Notes: generated by a model not told the origin, from the letters alone. A stretch of 53,338 nucleotides of DNA from [Mycobacterium] zoologicum (GCF_020172665.1 NZ_CP083985.1:2295515-2348852), one strand, 5' to 3'. Positions 43,563 to 52,828 are shown, counted from the stretch's first letter. A program made the numbers and translations.

Positions 43563-44443
43563 GGTTCGACCGCGTCTTTCCGCGACACTCGCAACTGGAT
43601 GACCGTCAGCAGCAACAGTACGGCGAACATGACCCACGCCAGCGCGGCCGCGTAGCCGAAGTTCAGGAACGCGAACGCCTGCTGAAACAACATGATCGCC
43701 AGCACGTACGTCCCGGTCTCGGGACCGCCGCTACTGCCGGTCAGAACGTAGACCAGATCAAACGCCTGGAACGCGTTGATAACCGAGATCACCACCACGA
43801 ACCACAGCGCGCCTCGGATCATCGGGACTGTGATCGACCAGAACCGCCGGATCTCCCCGGCGCCGTCGATGCGGGCAGCCTCGTGCAACGACTCGGGTAC
43901 ACCCTGCATCGCGGCCAACAGGATCACCGTCGCGAACGGGACGCTCTTCCAGACGCTGACCAGACACAACGACACCATCGCCCAATGCGGCTCGGTCAGC
44001 CACGGCACCGGCGAGATCCCGGCCCAGCCGAGCATGATGTTGAGCAACCCGCTGTCGGTGTTGAACACGAACTGCCACACCACCGCGATCACCACCGAGG
44101 ACACCGCCAGCGGCAGGAAAGCTATTCCCCGAAACAGCGCTATCCCCTTGATCTTCCGATTCAGCAATCCGGCGACCGCGACGCTGATCAGTACCGTCGG
44201 GACCACGGTACCCACGGTGAACACCGTGGTGTTGCGCACCGCGATGCCGAACAGTGGATCAGCGGTGAACAGGTCGCGGAAGTTCGCCCATCCGACGAAC
44301 CGGGGCGAGGTGAACAGGTCCCACCGCTGCACGCTCATGTAGAGCGAAAAGGCCAGCGGGAAACCCATGAACACCGCCACCGCGGCCAGATTCGGCGCAA
44401 TGAACCACCGGCCGGCCCTGGCCCGTCTGCGGGTGCGGTTCAT
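43559..44443 (-). CDS. Sugar ABC transporter permease (MalF type; Rv2040c-like)
   Basis: This 294 aa, six-helix permease has the EAA loop ESLHEAARIDGAGEIRRFWSITVPMI. It begins MNRTRRRARAGRWFIAPN, a positive cytosolic start before the first helix. The ATG at 44443 overlaps the stop of the substrate-binding protein gene (ATGA), so the operon is translationally coupled. Confidence 0.9.
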   Translation of the reverse strand: MNRTRRRARAGRWFIAPNLAAVAVFMGFPLAFSLYMSVQRWDLFTSPRFVGWANFRDLFTADPLFGIAVRNTTVFTVGTVVPTVLISVAVAGLLNRKIKGIALFRGIAFLPLAVSSVVIAVVWQFVFNTDSGLLNIMLGWAGISPVPWLTEPHWAMVSLCLVSVWKSVPFATVILLAAMQGVPESLHEAARIDGAGEIRRFWSITVPMIRGALWFVVVISVINAFQAFDLVYVLTGSSGGPETGTYVLAIMLFQQAFAFLNFGYAAALAWVMFAVLLLLTVIQLRVSRKDAVEP

Positions 44444-45756
44444 ACGCCGGCCAGGACTTCGTCGATCTGCGGTGTCAGCCCGGCTTTGAGGGTTTCCGCA
44501 GGCCGCTTGCCGCGCAGCACCGGACCGATCGCACGGTCCATCAGGGCGTGTACCCGCTGCCAGTCCGGGGAGATCGGCAAGCCCTCGGAATGCGAGGGCC
44601 CGCCGGTGAGGACGGCCATGTTGGCGATTCCGGTGTGGGCTGCGGCGAATCCAGGTGCGGCTATCGCGGACTTCAGGACAGGCACGAACAGCCCGGTCTG
44701 CCCGATCAACGCCTGACCCACCGGCCCAGCCGCGAATCTGACGAAATCCCAGGCCTGTTGCCGGCGGCGACTGTCGGCGGCGATCGCCAGGCCGGTGCTG
44801 CCGATGGCCGAACGGGCCGACATCCCCTTGGCTGCCGCACCCGGGCCGGTCGGCAGGATCGTGACGTCGAATTCCAGGTTCTCGGCCTGGGCGAAAGTCT
44901 GGTAGCGCCAGTGCCCGCCCAGAGCCATCGCCGCATTGCCGGAGGCAAACAACCCCATGGTGGAGATCGACTGGGTATCCGATGCCGCCGGTGCCACCCG
45001 GTGCACGTTGGACAGGTCGGCGTAGAACTGGATTCCGGCCAGGAAGTCGTCGTCGTCGAAGTTCAGGTGTGTGGGGTTGAATCGCGGGACCGCCCACGGC
45101 ACACCGTTGTTCATGCCGAACAGCGCTGCGCTGTACGGCGGTGACCAGGTGTCGACGAATCCCCACTGGGTGACCCGCCCGGTGACATCTCGCCGGGTGA
45201 GAGCCGTTGCGGTGTCCAGGAATTGATCGAAGGTCCAGGGTGTGTCCCAGCGGCCCGGTGGCGGTGGCGCCCCTGCTTCGGCGAACAGCGCCGGATTGAA
45301 GAACAGAAACGCCCCCGACCACTGCTCGGGGAAGGCGTACTGGCCGCCGTTGAAGCCGAACGTCTCATAGAGCGGCCCGATGCTGTCGGCGTGCAGCGTC
45401 GCCGCGAACTCGGGGTCCTTCGCCAGCAGGGTGTTCAGGTCGAGCAGCACGCCGCGGTCGGCCAGGCCCGCATAGTTGAACTCCCAGGCCATCAACACAT
45501 CCGGGCATTTCCCGCCAGCGCAGAATGTCGACATCTGCTGGGTGGGGTCTCCCCCGGCAAGGATCGTGCGCACCCGGATATCGGGGTGCGCACGCTCGAA
45601 CGCCGACACCACCCGCATGCGGGCGTCGGCCTCTTCGGGGTTGGCGGCGAAGAAGAAGGTCAGCGCGTCGTCGTCGCCGGTGCAACCGGGCGGCCACGGC
45701 GCCAGGGCCGCCGCCGACAGCGCTGTGGCCCCGCGCAGAAACGTGCGCCGCCGCAA
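44440..45756 (-). CDS. Sugar ABC transporter substrate-binding protein (Rv2041c-like)
   Basis: This 438 aa extracellular solute-binding protein (family 1) begins RRRTFLRGATALSAAALAPW and then PPGC. The R-R-x-F-L run suggests Tat export, and the following cysteine could be lipidated, though the lipobox is poor. The rest shows typical features such as AFERAHPDIRVRTILAGG and AMALGGHWRYQTF. The start is a TTG at 45756 preceded by GAGGTG; no ATG is available. The gene starts 7 bp after the YhgE-type gene, so it may be transcribed from further upstream. Confidence 0.88.
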   Translation of the reverse strand: MRRRTFLRGATALSAAALAPWPPGCTGDDDALTFFFAANPEEADARMRVVSAFERAHPDIRVRTILAGGDPTQQMSTFCAGGKCPDVLMAWEFNYAGLADRGVLLDLNTLLAKDPEFAATLHADSIGPLYETFGFNGGQYAFPEQWSGAFLFFNPALFAEAGAPPPPGRWDTPWTFDQFLDTATALTRRDVTGRVTQWGFVDTWSPPYSAALFGMNNGVPWAVPRFNPTHLNFDDDDFLAGIQFYADLSNVHRVAPAASDTQSISTMGLFASGNAAMALGGHWRYQTFAQAENLEFDVTILPTGPGAAAKGMSARSAIGSTGLAIAADSRRRQQAWDFVRFAAGPVGQALIGQTGLFVPVLKSAIAAPGFAAAHTGIANMAVLTGGPSHSEGLPISPDWQRVHALMDRAIGPVLRGKRPAETLKAGLTPQIDEVLAGV

Positions 45757-45762
45757 CGGTTC

Positions 45763-47676
45763 TCACACCTCGATCGGCGGGTAGAGACGTTCGAGGGTGA
45801 ACTGCCGGTCTCGGCGGGCGGCCCAGGCGCTGGCCGCCAGCGACACCACCAGGATGCCGGCCAGCACACCTACCGAAGTCCACATCCTGGCGTCCACCCC
45901 ACCGACGATCAACTGGCGTAACCCGTTGACGGCGTAGGTCATCGGATCATAGGGGTGCAGGATCTGGAACGGTTTCGCGGTGGTCTCCACCGGATACACG
46001 CCACCGGAGGACACCAGCTGGAACATCAGGAAGGCCAGGGTGAAGACCCGGCCCACCGCCACCCCCAGCACAGCGTTGAAGGCCTGGATCATCGCCAGGA
46101 ACGACGCGGCGATCAGCGTGAGGAACGCCACCATCCCGGCGGCGTAGCGGGCCTGCAATCCGACCCCGAAATGCACCACCGTGTACATCAGGACCACCTG
46201 GCAGATCCCGAGCAGCAACGCCGGCCAGTAGGAGGCCAGCACCACCCGTAGTGCGCCGAGGCCGTTGACGACGGCCCGAGTCTGCAACGGCGTCAGCAAC
46301 ATCCACACGATCAGGGAACCGATGAACAAAGCCAGCGGCAGGAAGAACGGGGCGAACCCGGTGCCGAATGTGGCGGCGTGGTGGGTGAAGTCCATCTCGA
46401 CGCCGACCGGACTGGCCAGGATCGCCGACACTTCGACACGCTGCTGGTCGGTGATCGTCGACGCACGTTGATCGGCCTCACCCAGGCCGGTCGCCAGCTG
46501 TTCGGCACCGTCTTTGAGCTGGTTGCCGCCGTCGGCCAACTGGACCAGCCCGTCGCTGAGCTTGTGCGCACCCGCATCGAGGTCGGAGGCGCCGTTGCGC
46601 AGCGTGACCAGATCGGCCTTGAGCCCGCCGTCGAGGGCGTGGGTGATGAAGGTGCGCAAGCCGCTGTTGGGGTCGGCCAGATCGTTCTCGAGCTGTTGAG
46701 AATTGTTGCGCAGCTGGGTCAGTCCCTCGTCGGTGGCCGGATCCAGTCCCTTGACATCGAGCAGTCGCTGGGCGCCGGCCAGGGTGTCGCCGAGCCCCCG
46801 GACCGCCGGATCGGGGTTGGTGCGTAAGGCGTCCACGACTTGATTGACGATTCCGGCGGCCTGCTGATAGTTGACGTTCAGCGAGGCGAGCCGATCGGAC
46901 ACCGCCTTGATGTTGCCGCTGAGCCGGGTGGCGGCCGCACCGGCGGCGTTCGGGTCGAATCCCATCGAACCGAGGTCGTCGGTCAGCTTCAGCAGCGGAT
47001 CGGTGGCCTGCTGGATTCCGGCCGACAGCCGATGGCTTCCGTCGGCGAGCGCCGCGGCACCGTCGCGGGCGGTCCCCAGTCCGTCGGCCAGGGTCCTTGA
47101 ACCGTCGGAGAGCCGGACCGCACCGTCGGCGGCCTTGGTGACCTGGTCGGTGACCTGGGTCAGTGCCGTGCCGATCACCTGCTGACCGACCTTGGAGCTG
47201 ACTTCGTTGAGCACCTCACGAGCCGCGTTCTGGCCCATCACCGACGCGAGGTAGTTGTTGGCGTCGTTGAAGCGGAACTGGATCTGTGCCTTCTGTGGGT
47301 TCGGGCCTGCCGGCGATACCACCGCCGTACTGAAATCCGCTGGGAGCGTGATCGAAAAGTAATAGGTTCCGTCGGAAACCCCTTCGGCAGCTTGGCGTTG
47401 CGATACCTGATGCAGGTCGAGCTGACCGGAGTCCACCAGTGCGCGAGCGACCTCGTCGCCGGCTCGCAGCGCATTGCCCGAGACCGTCGCACCGGTGTCC
47501 TCGTTGACCAGCGCCACCGGGATCTTGTCGATCGCCGCGAACGGATTCCAGAACGCCCACAGGTACATGGCTCCATAGAGCAGCGGCAAGACGATGATGG
47601 TGATCAGGGCCAGCCGGGGCATGGTCCCGCGTGAATAGCGTTTGAGGTCGGTGCCCAGCGACATTCCGGCGAGCAT
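45763..47676 (-). CDS. YhgE/Pip-family membrane protein
   Basis: This 637 aa protein has one N-terminal helix (LALITIIVLPLLYGAMYLWAFWNPF) followed by VALVNEDTG, a large extracellular region rich in Ala/Gly/Asp heptads (for example DGSRTLADGLGTARDGAAALADG and QLADGGNQLKDGAEQLATG), and then five helices at the C-terminus. This is the YhgE/Pip layout, related to ABC-2 membrane subunits and type VII-linked proteins. The adjacent ABC ATPase (47680) is probably its partner. In some bacteria such proteins act in secretion or phage adsorption; the role here is unknown. Confidence 0.85.
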   Translation of the reverse strand: MLAGMSLGTDLKRYSRGTMPRLALITIIVLPLLYGAMYLWAFWNPFAAIDKIPVALVNEDTGATVSGNALRAGDEVARALVDSGQLDLHQVSQRQAAEGVSDGTYYFSITLPADFSTAVVSPAGPNPQKAQIQFRFNDANNYLASVMGQNAAREVLNEVSSKVGQQVIGTALTQVTDQVTKAADGAVRLSDGSRTLADGLGTARDGAAALADGSHRLSAGIQQATDPLLKLTDDLGSMGFDPNAAGAAATRLSGNIKAVSDRLASLNVNYQQAAGIVNQVVDALRTNPDPAVRGLGDTLAGAQRLLDVKGLDPATDEGLTQLRNNSQQLENDLADPNSGLRTFITHALDGGLKADLVTLRNGASDLDAGAHKLSDGLVQLADGGNQLKDGAEQLATGLGEADQRASTITDQQRVEVSAILASPVGVEMDFTHHAATFGTGFAPFFLPLALFIGSLIVWMLLTPLQTRAVVNGLGALRVVLASYWPALLLGICQVVLMYTVVHFGVGLQARYAAGMVAFLTLIAASFLAMIQAFNAVLGVAVGRVFTLAFLMFQLVSSGGVYPVETTAKPFQILHPYDPMTYAVNGLRQLIVGGVDARMWTSVGVLAGILVVSLAASAWAARRDRQFTLERLYPPIEV

Positions 47677-47679
47677 GAT

Positions 47680-48417
47680 CTAGTCGTCCCCCTTCTCGTG
47701 GCGGCCGTGCACATCGGCGGCCACTTCGGCGTGCCGCAGATGCTCGACGTGGATCTGCGTGACGACGTCCGTGGACTCGGGCAACTCATTGGCCGAGGCG
47801 GTGATCACCGTCTGCTGCTCCCCCAGCTCCACCAGTCTGTGGATCAGGTTCTGCCGTTCGCGGTCGTTGGTGACCTCGTCGATGCTGCCGACCACCAGAA
47901 GTGCCGGGCGCGCGGTGTTGGCCAACGCGATGCGCAGCAGCACCCCGGTCAGTTCGTCGAGCTGTTCGACGAACTCGTCCAGTTGCGGCAGTGGCAGATC
48001 GCCGAAGACCGGTCGGCACACCGCGTCTCGCTCGGCCTCGCCCGCGCGGCGCACCAGCCGGTACCACGGTGCGTCCCAACGGATCTGTTCGGTGATCAGG
48101 TCACGCACGGTCACCGACTCGTAGATCGCATCCAGTTGCTCGATGCCGGCCAGCGCCGAGACCGCGAAGATGTCTCGCGCCTTGCTGTGCCCGAACACCG
48201 TGAGCATTCCCGTCGACGGCTTCATCCGCCCCGCAAGGTTCATCAGCAGCGCGGTGCGCCCGGATCCGGGCGCACCGATCAGCACGGTGAGGCCGCCGGA
48301 AGCCGGGATATCCAGATCGAGCGGTCCGAATACCGGCCCCCACGGCCCGGTCATCGAGATCCCGCGCGCCGTCACCGCCTGGGGTGCCGCGTGCTGGCCG
48401 TGATCGTCGTCAGGCAT
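47680..48417 (-). CDS. ABC-type ATP-binding protein, partner of the YhgE/Pip protein
   Basis: This 245 aa protein has a Walker A motif GAPGSGRT (about 48-55) and a Walker B-like run ALLVVGSIDEV. The signature is altered (LDELTGVLLRIALAN instead of LSGGQ), and the Q-loop region is weak. It starts just upstream of and 3 bp apart from the YhgE-type gene. It probably energises that membrane protein, although the degenerate signature suggests a regulatory or slow ATPase. Confidence 0.75.
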   Translation of the reverse strand: MPDDDHGQHAAPQAVTARGISMTGPWGPVFGPLDLDIPASGGLTVLIGAPGSGRTALLMNLAGRMKPSTGMLTVFGHSKARDIFAVSALAGIEQLDAIYESVTVRDLITEQIRWDAPWYRLVRRAGEAERDAVCRPVFGDLPLPQLDEFVEQLDELTGVLLRIALANTARPALLVVGSIDEVTNDRERQNLIHRLVELGEQQTVITASANELPESTDVVTQIHVEHLRHAEVAADVHGRHEKGDD

Positions 48418-48449
48418 GGATACAGCCCCCTGGTAGTAGTAGCCGATCG

Positions 48450-48899
48450 TCAGCCGAATTCCGCCGCGGGATCGGTGTGGCCGGCGTTGCCGGCCCGGCG
48501 CGGCAGCTCGACGACGACGTTGGTGGCCTTCACCGATGCCACGACCAGGCTGCCGGGCTGCAACCCCAGTTCCTCGGCGGCTTCACGGCTGACCAGCGAC
48601 ACCAGCCGAAACGGACCGGCCTGGATGTCGACCTGTGCCATCACCTTGTCGCTGGTCACCGCGGTCACCAGCCCGACCAGCCGGTTACGGGCCGACTGGC
48701 CCACCACCGGGTTGCGCGACACCGGCTCGACGGCGGCACGCTCTTGGGCGAAGCGGGCCAACTCGGCCCCGTCGACCATGCGCGGACCGCTGCCCGCGGT
48801 GGCCGACAGGCGATCGGAATCGATCCACCGGCGAACGGTGTCGTCACTGACCCCGAGCAACTCGGCGACTTCGGCGATGCGAAAACGTGGCACGCGCAT
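48450..48899 (-). CDS. HTH plus TOBE (molybdopterin-binding-like) regulator
   Basis: This 149 aa protein joins an excisionase/MerR-like helix-turn-helix (FRIAEVAELLGVSDDTVRRWIDSDRL, about 5-35) to a TOBE domain (ARNRLVGLVTAV, VMAQVDIQAGPFRLVSLVSREAAEELGLQPGSLVVASVKATNVVVE, about 70-133). The same pairing is known in actinobacterial molbindin-type proteins that bind molybdate or tungstate. No mod genes are nearby. It ends 32 bp before the ABC ATPase gene and begins 4 bp after pncA, so it may be part of one transcript. Confidence 0.8.
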   Translation of the reverse strand: MRVPRFRIAEVAELLGVSDDTVRRWIDSDRLSATAGSGPRMVDGAELARFAQERAAVEPVSRNPVVGQSARNRLVGLVTAVTSDKVMAQVDIQAGPFRLVSLVSREAAEELGLQPGSLVVASVKATNVVVELPRRAGNAGHTDPAAEFG

Positions 48900-48903
48900 G
48901 AGC

Positions 48904-49470
48904 TTATCTCCGCAGAAGGTCGACGCCGCCGGAACGCAACGCGGCCAGCGCGGCGGCGGTCGTCTCCGGTGCCACGCCTACGGTCAGGTCGAGCAACACC
49001 GTGGTATCGAAACCGGCGCGGATCGCGTCCTCGGCGGTGGCTCGCACGCAGTGGTCGGTGGCGATGCCGACCACGTCGACACTGTCCACCCCACGCTGGA
49101 CCAGCCAGTCGGCCAGCCCGACGCCGTCGTCGTCGGCGCCGTCGAACCCGCTGTAACCCGCGCCGAAGGCGCCCTTGGAAAAGACCGCCTCGATCCGATC
49201 GGTGCACAGATCGGGGTGAAACGCCGCCCCGGCGGTGCCCGCGATGCAGTGCGGCGGCCATGACGTCACATAGTCGGGATGGTCGGAGAAATGCCCGCCG
49301 GGGTCGATGTGACGATCCTGGGTCGCCACCACGTGCGCGTAGCGGTCGCGGGCCGTCACGCCGTCCAGGTAGTGGGTGAGGTCTCGGGCGAGGGCCGCGC
49401 CACCGGTCACCGCCAGTGCTCCCCCTTCGCAGAAGTCGCGCTGGACATCGACGATGACCAGAGCCCGCAT
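48904..49470 (-). CDS. pncA: Nicotinamidase/pyrazinamidase PncA
   Basis: This 188 aa enzyme hydrolyses nicotinamide to nicotinate in NAD salvage and also activates pyrazinamide. D8 (VIVDVQRDFCEGG), the Lys in FSKGAFG and the Cys in GIATDHCVRAT form the catalytic triad. The metal ligands are in TQDRHIDPGGHF and WPPHC. The length fits M. tuberculosis PncA (186 aa). The ATG at 49470 was chosen because the core begins at once. As in M. tuberculosis it lies between the Rv2038c-type transporter and a carboxylesterase. Confidence 0.95.
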   Translation of the reverse strand: MRALVIVDVQRDFCEGGALAVTGGAALARDLTHYLDGVTARDRYAHVVATQDRHIDPGGHFSDHPDYVTSWPPHCIAGTAGAAFHPDLCTDRIEAVFSKGAFGAGYSGFDGADDDGVGLADWLVQRGVDSVDVVGIATDHCVRATAEDAIRAGFDTTVLLDLTVGVAPETTAAALAALRSGGVDLLRR

Positions 49471-49590
49471 GCCGTCCACCGTATCGCCGGCGCCGTGGGC
49501 GAATCCCTTTTCGCCGTCCGCAGAATCCGGTTCGGCCCGCACCGTGCGCGGTACATTGGCCAGCATCCGACGTGTTCAGGAGCGAGGCAG

Positions 49591-50115
49591 ATGACTACCG
49601 GTGATTTCCACCCGAACAACCCCGGCTACGGGCCCGGTTCCGGTCAGGGTTTCGGCCAGCCCGGCGGCTACCCGCCGGCACCGGGCTGGGGCCAGAAGCC
49701 CGGTGGACTGATCAGGCGTTTCTGGGCTCGGTGGATCGACGGCGTGCTCGTGGGTATAGCCGCCTGGTTCCTGGCAGTGTTCCTGTTCTCCGACGACTAC
49801 CCGTTCCTGGTGACCGGTCTGTTCTCCGGGGTGCTGACCTTCGGCTACTTCGTCTTGTTCGAGGTCACCCAGGGGGCCACGCCGGCCAAGCGGCTGCTCG
49901 GGCTGGCGGTGCGCGGACCCGACGGCGTCTCGAAGCCGACCTTGGGCGAATCCGCGAAGCGCAACGCCTTCACCGTGCTGGCGGTGATTCCCTACCTGGG
50001 CGGACTGCTGGCATTCGTCGCCTACGTGGTGATCGCCGTGACGATCGGCGGCAGCCCGACCAAACAGGGCAAGCACGACGAACTGGCCGGCGGGACCCGG
50101 GTGATCCGGGCCTGA
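49591..50115 (+). CDS. RDD-family membrane protein
   Basis: This 174 aa protein has a Gly/Pro-rich N-terminus (NNPGYGPGSGQGFGQPGGYPP), then the RDD domain with RRFWARWIDGVLVG, two to three helices, TQGATPAKRLLGLAVRG and a last helix pair. RDD proteins are small membrane proteins of uncertain role, sometimes transporters. The ATG at 49591 follows AGCGAGG. It converges on the carboxylesterase gene. Confidence 0.85.
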   Translation: MTTGDFHPNNPGYGPGSGQGFGQPGGYPPAPGWGQKPGGLIRRFWARWIDGVLVGIAAWFLAVFLFSDDYPFLVTGLFSGVLTFGYFVLFEVTQGATPAKRLLGLAVRGPDGVSKPTLGESAKRNAFTVLAVIPYLGGLLAFVAYVVIAVTIGGSPTKQGKHDELAGGTRVIRA

Positions 50116-50119
50116 TCCG

Positions 50120-51628
50120 CTAGCGGGCCAGGGTGAAGCCCTGCCAGGCCACCCGGCGCTCCAAGGCCGGGTCGTACTCCACCCGGGGCTTGCGGTCGAG
50201 CACCATCACGGCCCGGTCGGCCTCGGTGTAGAGCGGCCAGTCGTCGCCCGGCACCCCGGTCCGGCTGAACGCCCCCCAGCGGCGCTGCACGTGCCCGCTG
50301 ACTTCAAGCGCGGCCCGGCGATCGGCGCCCGCGGTCAGCAGGAACCCCAGCCCCCCGCTGCGGTATATGTCGAACACCGCGAACAGTTCGGTGGCATGGG
50401 TGGCGCCCAGGCCCGCCCAGCGCAGCGCCCGCGGTGCAAAGTCGTAGCGGTAGACGTATGTCGGGGCGTGGCGGCTGTGCGCCTCGGCGATCTCCCAGAC
50501 CGCAGAGGTGAAGGCGAAGTCGCCACCGAGACGGATGCAGGCGGCCCGGGTCGGGTAGTCCGGGTAGGCGGCCACGATGCGGTCGCGGACACCCGGTCCG
50601 GCGTTGGCCAGCACCGACTCCACCATCGTCTCGTTGGTCGGCAGCATCTTCAGGAAGCGGGTGAACAACCTACCCTCCTCGGCATTGCTGCCGACGATCA
50701 GCGGCACCCGGTTGGCCGCGCCGCGACGCATCGCCTCGACCGGGTCCAGCGGCAGCACGTCGTCGCCGTAGACGGGGCCGATCGGGAAGGCGCCGAGCAT
50801 CTCCTGGGCGCCCTGGGCGATCAGGCGATCCTGGGCTGCCAGCAGTTCGGCGGGCGAGACGCGCAGCAGAGTCCGCGCAGCGTCGCTCGGCCGCACCCCG
50901 AGCAGCGTGGCGAACCGGTTCGCGAACTCTGCCGCCATCTCCGGGCCGCGCACCATGCCCGCCGCCGGGCTTTCGGCGATCGCGCGGGCGAACAGGCCCT
51001 CGGCAGCGGGAACCGCCAGCAGCGTGGAGACGATGTGCGCGCCGGCGCTCTCGCCGAAGATCGTGACGTTGTCGGGGTCCCCGCCGAACGCCGAAACGTT
51101 GCGGCGCACCCACTGCAGCGCCAGCACCAGGTCGCGCAGGAACAGGTTGCTGTCCAGCGTGTCCTGCGACGTCGACAACGACGACAGATCCAGGCAGCCC
51201 AGGACACCCAACCGGTAGTTCATCGACACGTAGACGCAGCCGCGCCGCGCCAGGGCCGCGCCGTCGTAGATCGGAGTGGCGGAACTGCCCAGGATGTAGC
51301 CGCCGCCGTGGATGAACACCATCACCGGCAGCGGGCCCTGCGCCGGCTCCTCGGGCGCCACCACGTTGAGCGTCAGGCAGTCTTCGTCAGCCCGCTGGAA
51401 CCGGCCCGGACCGAGGATGGTGTACATCCGCTCCTGCGGGGCGCAGTTGGCGAAGCCGTGGCAGTGCCGCACCCCTGACCAGGGTTGAGCCGGTCGTGGC
51501 GCCCGGAACCGCAGTGGCCCGACCGGCGGCTGCGCATACGGGATGGACCGCCAGCGACGCACCCCGTCGCGGGCGAAACCCTCCACGATGCCGGTGTCGA
51601 CGCTGACCTGCACGGGGTGGTTATGCAT
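50120..51628 (-). CDS. lipT: Type-B carboxylesterase (LipT-like)
   Basis: This 502 aa alpha/beta hydrolase of the carboxylesterase/para-nitrobenzyl esterase family has FIHGGGYILGS (oxyanion hole), FGESAGAH with the nucleophile Ser, EGRLFTRF near the acid and GATHATELFAVF with the catalytic His. Two cysteines at NCAPQE and DCLTLNV form the usual disulfide. The length and the place next to pncA and a small lipoprotein fit M. tuberculosis LipT (Rv2045c). The ATG at 51628 was chosen because the family N-terminus starts there. Confidence 0.8.
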   Translation of the reverse strand: MHNHPVQVSVDTGIVEGFARDGVRRWRSIPYAQPPVGPLRFRAPRPAQPWSGVRHCHGFANCAPQERMYTILGPGRFQRADEDCLTLNVVAPEEPAQGPLPVMVFIHGGGYILGSSATPIYDGAALARRGCVYVSMNYRLGVLGCLDLSSLSTSQDTLDSNLFLRDLVLALQWVRRNVSAFGGDPDNVTIFGESAGAHIVSTLLAVPAAEGLFARAIAESPAAGMVRGPEMAAEFANRFATLLGVRPSDAARTLLRVSPAELLAAQDRLIAQGAQEMLGAFPIGPVYGDDVLPLDPVEAMRRGAANRVPLIVGSNAEEGRLFTRFLKMLPTNETMVESVLANAGPGVRDRIVAAYPDYPTRAACIRLGGDFAFTSAVWEIAEAHSRHAPTYVYRYDFAPRALRWAGLGATHATELFAVFDIYRSGGLGFLLTAGADRRAALEVSGHVQRRWGAFSRTGVPGDDWPLYTEADRAVMVLDRKPRVEYDPALERRVAWQGFTLAR

Positions 51629-51670
51629 GAGGCGAACGGTAGCGAATGGCCCTCCGGTTAGCCTAACGAC

Positions 51671-52390
51671 ATGCGTCTTGCCGGGCTGATCGCCGTACTG
51701 CTGTTGATCGCCGGATGTTCCCGCGCGAGCGTGCAGGAACCCGAACCGGGCACGAGCACGCCGTCGTCGGCGGCGTCCACCCAGTCCACGCCGTCCTCGG
51801 CCTCGCCAGCACCGGGGAAGCCCAGTCCGTCGTCGAAGCCGGCCACTCCCCCCGTTGCGGGTGCCCCGATCGCAGATGTCATCGCCTGGGTCGAAGCCGG
51901 TCGCCCGGTAGACGCCGCGGGCTATCACAAGGCCACCCGCGACGATGAGACCACCGATCTGGTCGACGAGGTGGCGTTCACGGTGCCGGCCGGATCCCGC
52001 CAGGCCACCAAGTGCATGACCGATAAGGACGCAGGCGACAGCGCGCTGGCCTGCGTGGTCGACCTGGTGAGCCCGCCGCCGCAGCCCGCCGACATCTACG
52101 GGCAGTGGAAGGGCGGCTGGGTGGACTTCGGCGGCAACTCGCTGCGCGTCGGATCCGCGCACGGGGATCCGGGCCGGTTCCTGCACGGGGACGGCGCCGA
52201 ACTGCCCGACGGCGACACGCTGTCGTTCGGCGACTATCGCTGCCGCGCGGACCGCACCGGCCTGTACTGCGTCAACTACGCCCACCGTTCGGCGGTGCTG
52301 TTGCGCCCTGAGGGCATCGCAACATTCGGCTGCCTGCACCCGGTGCCGCCGCCCGTCGACGCCGGCAAGCTGTTCAGCTGCGCAAGCTGA
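51671..52390 (+). CDS. lppI: Lipoprotein (LppI-like)
   Basis: This 239 aa exported lipoprotein has a signal peptide with lipobox LIAGC (Cys16) and a Ser/Pro/Thr-rich linker (about 20-65). The folded part has five or more cysteines (KCMTDKD, ALACVVDL, YRCRADRTGLYCVNY, FGCLHP), likely forming disulfides. It is divergent from lipT, as lppI is in M. tuberculosis. The function is unknown. The name rests mostly on position. Confidence 0.65.
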   Translation: MRLAGLIAVLLLIAGCSRASVQEPEPGTSTPSSAASTQSTPSSASPAPGKPSPSSKPATPPVAGAPIADVIAWVEAGRPVDAAGYHKATRDDETTDLVDEVAFTVPAGSRQATKCMTDKDAGDSALACVVDLVSPPPQPADIYGQWKGGWVDFGGNSLRVGSAHGDPGRFLHGDGAELPDGDTLSFGDYRCRADRTGLYCVNYAHRSAVLLRPEGIATFGCLHPVPPPVDAGKLFSCAS

Positions 52391-52393
52391 CGC

Positions 52394-52732
52394 TCAGCGC
52401 CAGCGGTCGGCGGAGTCGACGGCGCCCAGCAGCACATCGCACAATTGCCGCAGTTCGTCGTGCGAAGCATCCTCGGACAGCGCGGTCGCGATGTCCTCGG
52501 CGGCGCAGCGCACCTGATACACCCGGTCGGACAAGGCGGTGGCCTCGTCGGCGGAGAGCACCACCGAATCGGGTGCCAGTGCGGCGGTCTTACCGCTGCT
52601 GATCAGGGCACGCTGTTCGTAGGCCCGTTGCCGGCAGGACTGCCGGCAGTATTGCCGGCGCCGCCCGATGCCGGCGTCGCCCACGTCGCGACCACACCAG
52701 CGGCACGGTTGGGGGCGGGGGCTGCGGGGCAC
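52394..52732 (-). CDS. Small zinc-finger-like protein (Rv2049c-like)
   Basis: This 112 aa protein has an N-terminal CRWCGRDVGDAGIGRRRQYCRQSCRQRAYEQRAL, where CxxC and CxxxC would bind zinc, followed by an acidic helical part. The start is GTG at 52732. Its position before rbpA corresponds to Rv2049c. The function is unknown; DNA or RNA binding is a guess. Confidence 0.65.
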   Translation of the reverse strand: MPRSPRPQPCRWCGRDVGDAGIGRRRQYCRQSCRQRAYEQRALISSGKTAALAPDSVVLSADEATALSDRVYQVRCAAEDIATALSEDASHDELRQLCDVLLGAVDSADRWR

Positions 52733-52798
52733 GCTTGAAGACCTTAGTCGGGCCTCGGCGATGATCCCGGTATCATGGGAGGTCGCGCCGCGTGCGCC

Positions 52799-52828
52799 GG
52801 GAACTGTTCAGGACCCGCTCGCGTTGTC
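52799..52828 (+). promoter_or_regulatory. ECF-sigma-type promoter before rbpA
   Basis: GGGAAC (52799-52804) and CGTT (52822-52825) are 17 bp apart, a good match to the SigE/SigH-type -35/-10 pair. It lies about 45 bp upstream of the rbpA ATG. Stress control of rbpA is known in actinobacteria; which sigma factor acts here is not decided. Confidence 0.55.

Noticed and set aside
41676..43655. 659-codon plus-strand ORF opposite the ABC transporter genes
   Set aside because: It is antisense to three clear transporter genes and has Gln/His/Arg-rich low-complexity composition.
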